Below the pieces are notes generated by a model. That model saw nothing but the letters and a program-made list of their open reading frames with translations. It was not told the DNA's origin and ran no database searches. A stretch of DNA of 51,284 nucleotides, taken from contig CAJURI010000009.1 in assembly GCA_910588795.1 (NCBI GenBank), positions 1-51,284 of the forward strand, read 5' to 3'. This document shows, in pieces, positions 8,545 to 16,806 of the stretch (position 1 is its first letter; every line of letters starts with the position of its first letter). The position numbers were made by a program, and so were the translations under genes. The DNA is from an uncultured Duncaniella sp. GTDB lineage: Bacteria > Bacteroidota > Bacteroidia > Bacteroidales > Muribaculaceae.

Positions 8545-9693
8545 CTATCCTTTCACGGGTATTGATATTAGAGGAATATCGGCATGGAACAGGAGCCTGT
8601 GGGCGAGAGTGGGGTTGAACAGCCGTGAAAAAATGTTTTTTCTCCGGCTCCCTACAGCTATAAGGTCCACTTTGTGCACGGATGTTATCTTCTCGAAATC
8701 TTCCACCGGATTGGCGAGTGACAGCGGGGATGCCTTGAACGAGAATGCCGGATAATTGTTGCGGCAGTATTTCAGCAGACGATCGAGGTCGTCAGGCTGA
8801 GGTTTTGAAAACCGGCTCGGCGGAAGCGCGACCAGTGTGACATTGAGTGTGCAATCCGGGAAGAGACGGTACAGCGTGTCGAGGGCAAGGATGTCTTCCT
8901 GTGATGGTGTGGTGAAGAACACCGTGTGCACCGGCATTCCGGCCGGAGCCCATGCGCAACTGTCAGGCACCGTGAGCACTGATGTGCGGCAGCTGTCGAG
9001 CACTTCTGCTGTGACGCTCCCGAGTATGTTGCGGTTATGGTTGTCGGCACCGTGCGTGCCCATGACAGTGAGTATGGTCTTGTGGGCCGTCAGATAGTCC
9101 TCAACGGCTTCCTCTGGAAGCCCCTCGGTAGTTTCGGTGGCGAAAGGGATTCCGGGTATCACGCCGGCGCGTATCTTGTCGTGCAGTTTCTCTTGGAATT
9201 CCTTCATCGATTTTTTCGCAATGCCGGCTATGCTCTTGTCCTCTTCCATCTCTTCCACGGGATCGGTATAGCTGTCGAAAGTGAGTGATTCGGAAAGCTG
9301 CATCACGCCCTGTCCCGTGAACGATGGTCCCACATAGGAGTGCAGTATGTGTATCCTCGATTTCAGGGCTGATGCCATGCGGAATGCCACAAGAGTCGCC
9401 TTGAGTGAGTTGTCTGAAAAGTCTACAGGGACAAGTATTGTGCCATGATGGAGGCTGTTGTCTGCGTCAGTGGGGTAGGACTGGGTGAGTATTTCGATGT
9501 TTTCGATGATTCTCAGAGCCTGTGGCAGGTCGCATTCCTTTATGCGCACTCTCACTCCGGCTGATATGGACGGATTTGTGAGGTTGACATTCTGTAGCGT
9601 GACCGCTATGCCTTCCCTTTCAAGAATGGATTTGAGACGGTGTGCCCGCTCATATGTGTGTATAGCTACGGTGATGAGTCGGTCTGAGAGCAT
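8545..9693 (-). CDS. Universal stress protein, DUF2007-like plus two Usp domains
   Basis: 382-residue cytoplasmic protein with three parts. Residues 1-70 resemble a DUF2007 signal-transducing domain (VAIHTYERAHRLKSILEREGI). Residues about 83-232 are a Usp domain starting TILVPVDFSDNS and ending with the nucleotide-binding motif GTHG-x9-GS. Residues about 245-380 are a second Usp domain in which that motif is degenerate (GSRRKNIFSRLF), so probably only the first half binds ATP. Such proteins respond to starvation, redox or envelope stress; the ligand here is unknown. It sits alone between purM and a small DNA-binding gene. Confidence 0.85.
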   Translation of the reverse strand: MLSDRLITVAIHTYERAHRLKSILEREGIAVTLQNVNLTNPSISAGVRVRIKECDLPQALRIIENIEILTQSYPTDADNSLHHGTILVPVDFSDNSLKATLVAFRMASALKSRIHILHSYVGPSFTGQGVMQLSESLTFDSYTDPVEEMEEDKSIAGIAKKSMKEFQEKLHDKIRAGVIPGIPFATETTEGLPEEAVEDYLTAHKTILTVMGTHGADNHNRNILGSVTAEVLDSCRTSVLTVPDSCAWAPAGMPVHTVFFTTPSQEDILALDTLYRLFPDCTLNVTLVALPPSRFSKPQPDDLDRLLKYCRNNYPAFSFKASPLSLANPVEDFEKITSVHKVDLIAVGSRRKNIFSRLFNPTLAHRLLFHADIPLISIPVKG

Positions 9694-9730
9694 TTCTGAG
9701 AATTTATTTATACAATATGTTTAACGGACA

Positions 9731-9772
9731 GGAGGGCAAAAAGTTGGTTTCACCCATCACTTTTTGTCCTCC
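9731..9772. terminator. 14-bp hairpin between usp and the small DNA-binding gene
   Basis: GGAGGGCAAAAAGT (9731-9744) pairs with ACTTTTTGTCCTCC (9759-9772) with one G-U wobble and a 14-nt loop. It lies downstream of the 86-residue gene and upstream of usp, both on the minus strand. No T-run directly follows on the minus strand. It could be a terminator or a structured leader for usp. Confidence 0.6.
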
Positions 9773-9820
9773 CGTGTTATGAAAAAAAAATAAGAGACGT
9801 GGTTCCTGCTGTAGCCGGTT

Positions 9821-10081
9821 TTACGCCTCCTTGTTTAGGCTCTGGAGTATCTCCACAGCCATATCATAGATAGTGGTGTCGTCAAGAACCACGATGCCCC
9901 CGTCAGGTCCGGGTTCTATGTGTACTCCACAGTTTTTGCCAAACTCATAGTTGGTGCCGCCGAAATAGTTGCGCACGGTCTGGGGAGTGACATTAAGACG
10001 GTCAGCAATCTGACGGATTGAGCCGTCGGGCAGACTGTCCTTGATACGGCGCAGGTCGTTGAAAGTGATGGTTTTTGTCAT
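9821..10081 (-). CDS. Small helix-turn-helix DNA-binding protein
   Basis: 86-residue protein. Residues about 5-45 form a helix-turn-helix: GSIRQIADRLNVTPQTVRNYFGG has the pattern of a transposase or LacI-like HTH, with the recognition helix around VTPQTVRNYF. The C-terminal half is acidic and predicted beta-alpha (IVVLDDTTIYDMAVEILQSL). Similar small proteins are common in Bacteroidales, but I know of no assigned role. It may be a transcription factor or nucleoid-associated protein. It lies between the end of the Bat operon and usp, with hairpins on both sides, so it is probably a single-gene transcript. The 172-bp gap upstream contains no clear promoter box. Confidence 0.7.
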   Translation of the reverse strand: MTKTITFNDLRRIKDSLPDGSIRQIADRLNVTPQTVRNYFGGTNYEFGKNCGVHIEPGPDGGIVVLDDTTIYDMAVEILQSLNKEA

Positions 10082-10211
10082 GATTTAGTGTCGGTTTGGG
10101 GGGGTGAGTAAATATGTGTTTGTAAAAAGTTTAGTTTTAGTGTGCTGTTTGATTAACACGTCACTAAGTTATGACTATAAAATGACAAAAGCAAATTTTT
10201 TGTTGAGAAAT

Positions 10212-10235
10212 AAAAGATGTTTAAAAACATCTTTT
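10212..10235 (-). terminator. Palindromic terminator of the Bat operon
   Basis: On the minus strand, shortly after the batE stop codon, AAAAGATGTTT and AAACATCTTTT form an 11-bp stem with a TT loop. The 3' arm ends in TTTT. The core GTTTTTAAAC recurs in other intergenic palindromes of this window (33662, 38910). Confidence 0.7.
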
Positions 10236-10253
10236 GCCTTAAAGTATTGAATC

Positions 10254-11036
10254 TCAAATTTTCTGGACTGCGGCCGCGTTGATCCATGCACGGTGGGCGT
10301 TGTCGACCTCCACGTCGTACCACAGAGAGTGTATCGAGTCGGTGGTGGATCGTACCGAGTCAAGAATGGTGACTTTGGTCCCTTCATGCAGCAGCATTGC
10401 TTCCTGGCTCCTGTCCTGAGGTACACGCGGGGTGGTGCTCAGTATGGTGGATGGCACGGTTATTATTGCTGCATCGTCAGCAAGGGCTATGGCTGCTGAT
10501 CTGGCCGAGAAATAAATGCATACACAGGTGGCTATGAAAGTGAATATCCCACCGAAGAATCCTAATTTCCTGATTTTTACGACTCGGGAGAACAGATATG
10601 CCATCACGGCGGCAAGCGTGAGCACGAAACATGTGAATGCTATCCATGCCCATGCGTTGGAGTGGGCGTAGGCAGATATAGCGTCAAGTGCGTTTCCGAG
10701 AAATGTCCCGCGTTCGCCGGGACGGTCGGTGATGCGGGCGTTCACGAATGCGAGATTGTTGCGCACATCTTCATCTGACGGATCGAGGCGCAGGGCGCGT
10801 TCGTAGGAAAGGATCGCGTTACCCATCTCTCCGAGACGGTAATATGTGTTGCCGAGATTGTAGTACAGTTTGGCTGACGCTCCCTCATGCTGGATCACAT
10901 TGAGGTATATGTCGGCTGCCTGACGGAAGTTGTCGGCGTTATAGGCGGAGTCCGCCTGAGCTATGAGCGGAGATTCGGCACGGGCTGCAGATACTGAACC
11001 GATCAATATAAGTATGGCGAAAAGAATTTTTTTCAT
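10254..11036 (-). CDS. batE: BatE: TPR membrane protein with SH3-like tail
   Basis: Last gene of the Bat operon. 260 residues: signal peptide (1-20, ending AARA), two to three tetratricopeptide repeats (about 25-95; KLYYNLGNTYYRLGEMGNAILSYE), two membrane helices (about 128-150 and 157-178) and a C-terminal SH3-like domain (about 190-258; LLHEGTKVTILDS and WYDVEVDNAHRAWINAAAV). The TPR and SH3 parts probably face the periplasm and bind partners or cell wall. It overlaps batD by 4 nt (ATGA), so translation is coupled. Bat proteins have been linked to aerotolerance in Bacteroides fragilis and are otherwise poorly understood. Confidence 0.87.
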   Translation of the reverse strand: MKKILFAILILIGSVSAARAESPLIAQADSAYNADNFRQAADIYLNVIQHEGASAKLYYNLGNTYYRLGEMGNAILSYERALRLDPSDEDVRNNLAFVNARITDRPGERGTFLGNALDAISAYAHSNAWAWIAFTCFVLTLAAVMAYLFSRVVKIRKLGFFGGIFTFIATCVCIYFSARSAAIALADDAAIITVPSTILSTTPRVPQDRSQEAMLLHEGTKVTILDSVRSTTDSIHSLWYDVEVDNAHRAWINAAAVQKI

Positions 11037-12832
11037 CGTTTTTCAAGATTGTTGATTGCTTTGGCTCCTTCTTCATACACTGAATCCATGCGGGTGGAGC
11101 TGTCGGGTGTGTAGCGTGCCATCTCGCATTCATCAAGAACATTTACTATCGATGATGTGGCTTCTTCGGAGTATCCCTTTTCAGTGAGTCTGTCCACGAT
11201 GTTCTGGCGGTTGAGCTGCGACAGGGGTATTGACAGCTTGTCGGAGAGGTATCCCCACAGTGCACGCAGCATCTCCTCATAGAATTTGTCGTTATCACCG
11301 TCAGAGAGGTATTTACCTGCGAGTTTGAGTCGCTTTGACGCTACTTTGCTTGCCTTGGCGGTGCGCATGCGCGTGACATCGGCATTGCGGCGCGCGCGTG
11401 TGCGGTTGGCTATTATGATTGCGGCTGCGATGATTAAGAGTCCGATATAGAGCATCCAGTAGCCGGTTGTGGTTACAACTAAGGTATGGCTCAGGGAGGG
11501 ATTCTTGTCACCGAGGTATATGTGGCGTATGTCGGAGTTCTTGTTCTCGATGGCTTTCTGATCCTCGGTCGGGGCCGGGGCCGATAGCCCTTTCGCCACC
11601 TTTATGGGGTAGGTGGGGGTGCTGAGTGTGACATATTCGTGTTTTGCCGGGTCGAAATACACGAAGCGGTCGCTGCCGATGGTGAAATCGCCCACGCTCT
11701 GCGGCACGAACGTGTATTCGACTGTCATGGTCCCGGATACCTCGTTGCCCGATACACTGGTGCTTATGTCGCTTTTGGGTGTGTATTGCTCGAATTCGGT
11801 GGGGAAGTCGATCTGAGGTTCTTTGAGGTATTTGATATTGCCTGTTCCGGAGATCGTATATATGAGCGTTGCGGGGTCGTTGGTGCGGAATGAATTGCCC
11901 ACAAGGCGCGAATCCACTTTGAACTCGCCTACGGCTCCGTTGAACCCGTCAGGCTTGGGTGATGGCAGTGGCTTGATGTCGATGGTTCCGGTGTTGGAGC
12001 TGACCTTGATTTTTGTTTCTCGGGGCTGACGCACCTGGAACATGCCCATGTTCACATTGTCGTACTGTATGACCGATATGTCATAATTGCCTGAGTTGAT
12101 GGTGAGTTTCCCACTTTTTTGCGGGAATATGATGCATCTTTTCAGGATGGCGGTCATATAGTCCTGTCCGCGGTAATTCTCTATCTCGTTGAGTGCCGGC
12201 TGCACGTCGAGTTCCTGAATGAGGAATCCGTCAAACGATGGCTGGCGTGTGGGCATGAAGGATGATATGGAGTACTTGGTGTACAGTTTTATCGTACATC
12301 CTATGGCCTCTTGTTCGTATGCGGTGTTGCGTGACAGTATGATGCGTACGAACACATCGTCGGCATTTACCTTCCTTCCTGCTGTCTGCGAGTCCACATC
12401 ATCTACCGCTACCGGACGCTGTGATCCCGGTGTGTCACGTTCTGCGCGCTCATGTACGGTGAATTTGGCCGGTGCTGTTGACATCCTTTTGCCGTCGGCA
12501 AGAATGGTGGCTGCCGGTATGGTGAACTGCCCTGCCTTGTCGGCGCGATAGTAATAGGTGTATTCTATGGCTGATGACGATTCGGCACGTCCGTTGACCA
12601 CGCTGTAGCTTTGGGATTGTGATGTGGACGGTCCGAACAGTAGTGTGCATCCGTCAATTGCCGAGACCTTTAGGTCAGATCCGTCGGCATTGGTAAGACG
12701 GAATGTCACAGGAAATTTGTCGCCCTCGTAGATTCTTCCGGGGGATTTGACTGTGAAGCTCACATTTCCGGCCGCGCTCAGCATGGCGGTGAATATGGCT
12801 GACAGTACGAATAGTATGGTGAAACGTTTCAT
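11033..12832 (-). CDS. batD: BatD, oxygen-tolerance family membrane protein
   Basis: 599-residue protein with a signal peptide (about 1-20), a large beta-rich extracytoplasmic region made of Ig-like modules (about 22-440), one membrane helix near 455-475 (YWMLYIGLLIIAAAIIIAN) and a cytoplasmic tail of about 120 residues. The tail ends in an alpha-helical domain (FYEEMLRALWGYLSDKLSI) resembling that of the DUF4381-like protein in the same operon. This is the BatD domain order. It probably scaffolds the VWA proteins BatA and BatB in the inner membrane. There is a 50-nt gap after batC and a 4-nt overlap with batE. Confidence 0.9.
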   Translation of the reverse strand: MKRFTILFVLSAIFTAMLSAAGNVSFTVKSPGRIYEGDKFPVTFRLTNADGSDLKVSAIDGCTLLFGPSTSQSQSYSVVNGRAESSSAIEYTYYYRADKAGQFTIPAATILADGKRMSTAPAKFTVHERAERDTPGSQRPVAVDDVDSQTAGRKVNADDVFVRIILSRNTAYEQEAIGCTIKLYTKYSISSFMPTRQPSFDGFLIQELDVQPALNEIENYRGQDYMTAILKRCIIFPQKSGKLTINSGNYDISVIQYDNVNMGMFQVRQPRETKIKVSSNTGTIDIKPLPSPKPDGFNGAVGEFKVDSRLVGNSFRTNDPATLIYTISGTGNIKYLKEPQIDFPTEFEQYTPKSDISTSVSGNEVSGTMTVEYTFVPQSVGDFTIGSDRFVYFDPAKHEYVTLSTPTYPIKVAKGLSAPAPTEDQKAIENKNSDIRHIYLGDKNPSLSHTLVVTTTGYWMLYIGLLIIAAAIIIANRTRARRNADVTRMRTAKASKVASKRLKLAGKYLSDGDNDKFYEEMLRALWGYLSDKLSIPLSQLNRQNIVDRLTEKGYSEEATSSIVNVLDECEMARYTPDSSTRMDSVYEEGAKAINNLEKR

Positions 12833-12882
12833 GTGCTGGTATTGGGTTGACCTGAATATTGCCGGATTGGATTAGAATTCCG

Positions 12883-13695
12883 CTACCATGGATTGGTGAT
12901 CTGTCGGCGGCCGGGAGCTCCGTTCTTCTGTCGCTCGGCGTTGACGCGCTGGCGGGTGGCATTCTCCTCGTTTTCCATAGCCTTGAGAATCTTTTCGGCA
13001 TTCTCCTTGCTTATGCCTGACTGTTGGCGTTGCGGCTGCTGCTTGTCCTGCTGGGGAGGTTGCTGCTGATCCTTGTTCTGGTCCTTGTCCTGATTCTGAT
13101 CTTTATTTTGGTCCTGGTTCTGGTCTTTATTCTGGTCTTTGTTCTGGTCCTTGTTCTGATCTTTGTTTTCGTTTTGATCCTGGTTCTGGTCCTGATTCTG
13201 ATCCTGGTTCTGGTCCTGATTTTGCTGCTCTTCGAGTCTCTTTTGGGCTAAGCGCAGGTTTTCACGTGCCTGGTCGTTATCGGGATTGCGGCGCAATGCA
13301 TTCTTGTACAGCTCTATGCTTTTGGCATAGTCCTGACCGTTGAATGCTATGTTGCCGAGATTGTAGAATGCCTTTTCGGCCACAGCCATGTTCTCGGCAT
13401 CGCTTGCAAGCTTGCCGAGAATCTGTGACGCCTGCTTCTCGTTCTCTCCCGTTGATGTGCCCTGTCTGAGCAGTGAAGCTGCGAGATTGAACTGGGCTAT
13501 CTCGTTCATGGCGTCTATTTCAAGGGCTTTGCGGTAAGCCACCTCGGCGTCAGCATATTTCTTGTCACGGTACAGTTTGTTGCCCTCGACAATGAAATTG
13601 CGTTCCTGGCGTGTCGAGTTGTCTGCGGCGTGTATGCTCACAGCCGGAGTTAAGCTCACGGCGGCAAGTATTGTTGTCAATAAGATCGTTTTCAT
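12883..13695 (-). CDS. batC: BatC, TPR protein with Asn/Gln/Asp/Lys repeat tail
   Basis: 270 residues from the ATG at 13695. That start is chosen because it overlaps the batB stop as ATGA and leads directly into a signal peptide (MKTILLTTILAAVSL), whereas the longer reading adds 16 charged residues. After the signal come TPRs (about 32-75 and 108-150; AFYNLGNIAFNGQDYAKSIELYKNAL). Then follows a long low-complexity stretch of NQDQ/NKDQ units (about 158-225), and a short basic tail. TPR parts probably mediate protein contacts in the periplasm with other Bat proteins. The repeat tail is probably unstructured and may vary in length between strains. Confidence 0.88.
   Translation of the reverse strand: MKTILLTTILAAVSLTPAVSIHAADNSTRQERNFIVEGNKLYRDKKYADAEVAYRKALEIDAMNEIAQFNLAASLLRQGTSTGENEKQASQILGKLASDAENMAVAEKAFYNLGNIAFNGQDYAKSIELYKNALRRNPDNDQARENLRLAQKRLEEQQNQDQNQDQNQDQNQDQNENKDQNKDQNKDQNKDQNQDQNKDQNQDKDQNKDQQQPPQQDKQQPQRQQSGISKENAEKILKAMENEENATRQRVNAERQKNGAPGRRQITNPW
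13025..13230 (-). repeat. Degenerate 12-bp coding repeats in batC
   Basis: About 200 bp of imperfect tandem units of 6 and 12 bp encode alternating NQDQ and NKDQ tetrapeptides, passing into a Gln/Pro-rich segment. All lie in the batC frame. Such tracts are prone to replication slippage, and every 12-bp change keeps the frame. Confidence 0.9.
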
Positions 13696-14756
13696 TTTTC
13701 GCCTCCTTCCTCTCTTGTGAAGAAACGATATTTCTTTAGCCATGATATCTTGCGTGTCACTACGAACACGTCAGCGACAAGGAGGATGAGTGCTATCCAG
13801 GCTACGATAGGGAATTGTTCGCTTTGCGGAGAGAACGATTTGCGTTCGAATTCGGTCTGCTTCAGTTCATCCATTTTTGTATCGACTGCATTTATGGATG
13901 ATGTCGATGCGCCGTTGACATATATTCCGTCACCGGCTTTGGCAATCTCTGCGCCGGTTGATTCGTCGTGGCGTGTCACAACCTCTTCACCGGTCATAGG
14001 ATTGATCATGTATCGGCCGTTGCCTAACGGTATGCGTGCTCCGCGGGATGTTCCGAGACCTATCACATCCACCTGTATTCCGGCTCCCGAGGCGCGTTTT
14101 GCCGCGTCGACGGCATTGTCCTCAAAGTTCTCGGCATCGGTCAGAAGCACTATGGCTTTGCCCATGTCGTCAGTGGGGGTGAATGAGTTCATCGCCATCT
14201 CGAGAGCGGCACCTATGGCGGTGCCCTGTGTGGGCACCATGTCGGTGGTTATGGAGTTTACGAACATTTTGGCCGATATGTAGTCGGATGTGATGGGGAG
14301 CTGGGTGTATGCGTCGCCGGCAAAGACTATCAGACCTATCTTGTCGTTTGTCATCTTGTCGATCAGTTTCTCAAGTATGAACTTTGCCCGTTGTAGACGG
14401 CTCACTCCGGCTTCATCGTCGGTGGAGGAGGCGAGCATGGAATTGGATACATCGAGACACACCATCACTTCTATGCCCCGTGAGGTCTCGGTCTCTGCCG
14501 AATCGGCGTCAAGTCCGGAGGTGGCTCGCGGGCGTGCGAGTATTATCACAAGCACTGATATTATGAGCAGTGAGAATATGAGTTTTACCCAGGGCATGTA
14601 GCGCGACACTTCCGGCATAAGGTGTGCGATGGTCTCAGGATTGCCGAACCGGCGCAGCTTGCGCTTGCGGGCTATGCGGGCCCACAGGTAGAGCCCTGCC
14701 ACTGCCGGAAGCAGCAACAGGAGATATAGCAGATGAGGATAGGCAAATGTAATCAT
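13692..14756 (-). CDS. batB: BatB, von Willebrand factor A membrane protein
   Basis: 354 residues from the ATG at 14756. The longer reading frame would add 19 atypical residues, and MITFAYPHLLYLLLLLP is the usual BatB/BatA start. Two membrane helices (about 8-26 and 56-74) precede a VWA domain (about 95-290). Its metal-ion-dependent adhesion site DVSNS begins at Asp102, with the partner aspartate in LLTDAENFEDN. A final membrane helix follows (WIALILLVADVFVV). It probably binds protein ligands through Mg2+ in a complex with BatA and the MoxR ATPase. It overlaps batC by 4 nt and lies 13 nt after batA. Confidence 0.92.
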   Translation of the reverse strand: MITFAYPHLLYLLLLLPAVAGLYLWARIARKRKLRRFGNPETIAHLMPEVSRYMPWVKLIFSLLIISVLVIILARPRATSGLDADSAETETSRGIEVMVCLDVSNSMLASSTDDEAGVSRLQRAKFILEKLIDKMTNDKIGLIVFAGDAYTQLPITSDYISAKMFVNSITTDMVPTQGTAIGAALEMAMNSFTPTDDMGKAIVLLTDAENFEDNAVDAAKRASGAGIQVDVIGLGTSRGARIPLGNGRYMINPMTGEEVVTRHDESTGAEIAKAGDGIYVNGASTSSINAVDTKMDELKQTEFERKSFSPQSEQFPIVAWIALILLVADVFVVTRKISWLKKYRFFTREEGGEK

Positions 14757-14769
14757 AGCGTGTAATTGC

Positions 14770-15756
14770 TTAGGGAATTGTGCGAAGGAGAGTGTAGCGC
14801 AGTAATACTGCAAGCCCGAAGAGGCTTAGTGCGGCTATGGCCCACGGCATATAATCATCCTCTGTCGATGAGAAGTTGCGCAGGTCCATCTTGGTCTTTT
14901 CGAGTCTGTCGATCTCTGCGAATATCTCCTTTAGGACATTATTGCCGGTGGCGCGGAAATATTTGCCTCCGGTATTTTCGGCTATGGTTTTTAGGGTCGC
15001 CTCGTCAATGACCACGGGCAGCGGGGTATAGACTATTCTGCCGAACTCGTTCTCCTGTGGATAAGGTGCTGTGCCGTTGGTGCCTATGCCTATGGTGTAT
15101 ACTTTGATGCCAAGCTGTTTGGCTATCTCTGATGCGGTGATGGGGGCCACGTTGCCGGTGTTGTTGGAGCCGTCGGTAAGGAGGATTATGCTTTTGGATT
15201 TCGCTTTGCCTTCCTTGATGCGGTTGATTGATGTCGCAAGTCCGTCACCTATGGCTGTGCCGTCCTGAAGCATCCCCATTTTTATGTCGTTGATGTAGTT
15301 GGCTATCATCGAGCGGTCGGTGGTCATGGGGAGCGATGTGAAGCTTTCGGCGGCAAATATCACGAGTCCGATGTTGTCACCTTCGCGTCCTGACACGAAT
15401 TTGGCTGCGACCTCCTTGGCCGCTTCAAAACGGTCAGGCTTGAAGTCACGGGCAAGCATCGATGTGGATATGTCGAGAGCGAGCACTATGTCGGTGCCTT
15501 CTACGCTTGATGTGTTCCATGAGTCGCGTGTCTGCGGGCGTGCGAGTATCACTATGACACAGGCTATTGCTCCGAGCTGAAGCAGGAACATAAGGTGTAT
15601 GAGCCATGCCTTGAACGGTGTGCGCAGCTTGGCGAACGGCTTGGTCGATGATATCGCGAGCGACGGATGCAACGAGCGGTGCTTATATATGTACCACGCT
15701 ATAAGCGGCACCAACACAAGTAGCAGCCATAGGTAATGTGGATGAGCCAGTTGCAT
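14770..15756 (-). CDS. batA: BatA, von Willebrand factor A membrane protein
   Basis: 328-residue inner-membrane protein with helices near 8-24 and 52-72, a VWA domain (about 88-285) and a C-terminal helix (WAIAALSLFGLAVLLRY). The MIDAS motif DISTS starts at Asp95, and the second metal-site loop is LLTDGSNNTGN. It is a paralogue of batB next door: both share ILARP before the VWA domain and the same topology, pointing to an old duplication. The upstream DUF4381-like gene ends 6 nt before the batA start, so the two are cotranscribed. Confidence 0.92.
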   Translation of the reverse strand: MQLAHPHYLWLLLVLVPLIAWYIYKHRSLHPSLAISSTKPFAKLRTPFKAWLIHLMFLLQLGAIACVIVILARPQTRDSWNTSSVEGTDIVLALDISTSMLARDFKPDRFEAAKEVAAKFVSGREGDNIGLVIFAAESFTSLPMTTDRSMIANYINDIKMGMLQDGTAIGDGLATSINRIKEGKAKSKSIILLTDGSNNTGNVAPITASEIAKQLGIKVYTIGIGTNGTAPYPQENEFGRIVYTPLPVVIDEATLKTIAENTGGKYFRATGNNVLKEIFAEIDRLEKTKMDLRNFSSTEDDYMPWAIAALSLFGLAVLLRYTLLRTIP

Positions 15757-15762
15757 ATTGTT

Positions 15763-16770
15763 TTATTTTTCAGTTTCTGGAGTTGTTGTTGTAGCCTGTG
15801 AAGCGGTTGGCGTTTCGTCGGTGTCGTCGTCCGCTTGGGCCGGCGGGAGAGGTTTGGTGTCTTCGACAAACTGTATCGCTGAATTGAACGAGCGGGTGTT
15901 GTCCTCAGGCAAGGGCCGCACTTTTGCGAATTTGACGAAATCGGCGGTCTCGAGCACCTGATCCATATTGCGTTTGCTCAGGCGGGTCTCTTCATTGGTT
16001 TGGAGCATGTGGCGTATCTGTGTCGAGGTCATCTCCATGGCGTTTATGCCGAAGCGGCCCTGCAGATACTGACGCAGTATGTCGGTAAGGCGTGTGTAGA
16101 ATTCACGTTCGCGTCCCTGCTCGCACAGCTTGTCGGAGCGGAGCGAGTCAAGCTCTTGAATGGCAAGTTCGTAAGGCGGTATGACAATGACTTTTTCCTT
16201 TGTTTCCACACCCTTGCGTGACAGACGCCTGTATAGATAATAGCCTGCGCCGAGGACTATGATGAGTGCGAGTATCCATAGTCCGTAATCGACAAGAAAA
16301 TCAGGAAGATAGTCTACGAAACGGCGGTCGACGTCCTGGACATCGGCATAGTCGTGTATGGTCGTGAGTGTGTCGACCGGAACCGGCATCACTTTGAGCA
16401 CAAGGCGGTTGGATGCGATTGTTTCGTTGCCTTGCACATACCGTATGGGGTTGAGCACATAAGTCCCCGAGTCGAATGACTGGAGAAGCAGTTGCTGATC
16501 TATCTGTATACGGCCGTTGTGTATGTCGGAAGTGTCGGCTTCGAGAGCCTTGAGTATCTCCACTTTGTCGCAAAGTGTGTCCTTGGGCACAAGGAGCTGT
16601 CCGTCGGCCGACGAGGCTGTGATAAGCTCTATGTGCAGCGGAGTGGCTTTTCCCATCAGCAGATATGCGGAGTCAAGCGAAACCTTTAGCGAGGTCTGCG
16701 CCGATACCGTGGTGGCCGATGCTATCGACAACGTGAGGATTGCAAATAATATGCGTATGTGTCGGGTCAT
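15763..16770 (-). CDS. DUF4381/BatD-like membrane protein of the Bat operon
   Basis: 335 residues: signal peptide (1-24, ending VSA), an extracytoplasmic beta-sandwich domain (about 27-150) resembling the Ig modules of BatD, one membrane helix near 165-187 (LWILALIIVLGAGYYLYRRL), and a cytoplasmic helical domain (about 205-310; FYTRLTDILRQYLQGRFGINAMEMT). A Pro/Asp/Thr-rich tail follows. The arrangement and position between DUF58 and BatA are typical of the Bacteroidota Bat locus. Function unknown; it probably helps anchor the MoxR/VWA machinery. Confidence 0.75.
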   Translation of the reverse strand: MTRHIRILFAILTLSIASATTVSAQTSLKVSLDSAYLLMGKATPLHIELITASSADGQLLVPKDTLCDKVEILKALEADTSDIHNGRIQIDQQLLLQSFDSGTYVLNPIRYVQGNETIASNRLVLKVMPVPVDTLTTIHDYADVQDVDRRFVDYLPDFLVDYGLWILALIIVLGAGYYLYRRLSRKGVETKEKVIVIPPYELAIQELDSLRSDKLCEQGREREFYTRLTDILRQYLQGRFGINAMEMTSTQIRHMLQTNEETRLSKRNMDQVLETADFVKFAKVRPLPEDNTRSFNSAIQFVEDTKPLPPAQADDDTDETPTASQATTTTPETEK

Positions 16771-16806
16771 ACTGTTGAACGTTTATCTTTCGGTGCGTGT
16801 GCGCCG

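Noticed and set aside
13025..13230. Regular short repeats that could suggest a CRISPR array or satellite
   Set aside because: Units of 6-12 bp without spacers, fully in the batC reading frame; they encode the NQDQ tail.
13693..13743. N-terminal extension of batC starting at 13743
   Set aside because: It adds 16 charged residues before a good signal peptide; the ATG at 13695 overlaps the batB stop as ATGA.
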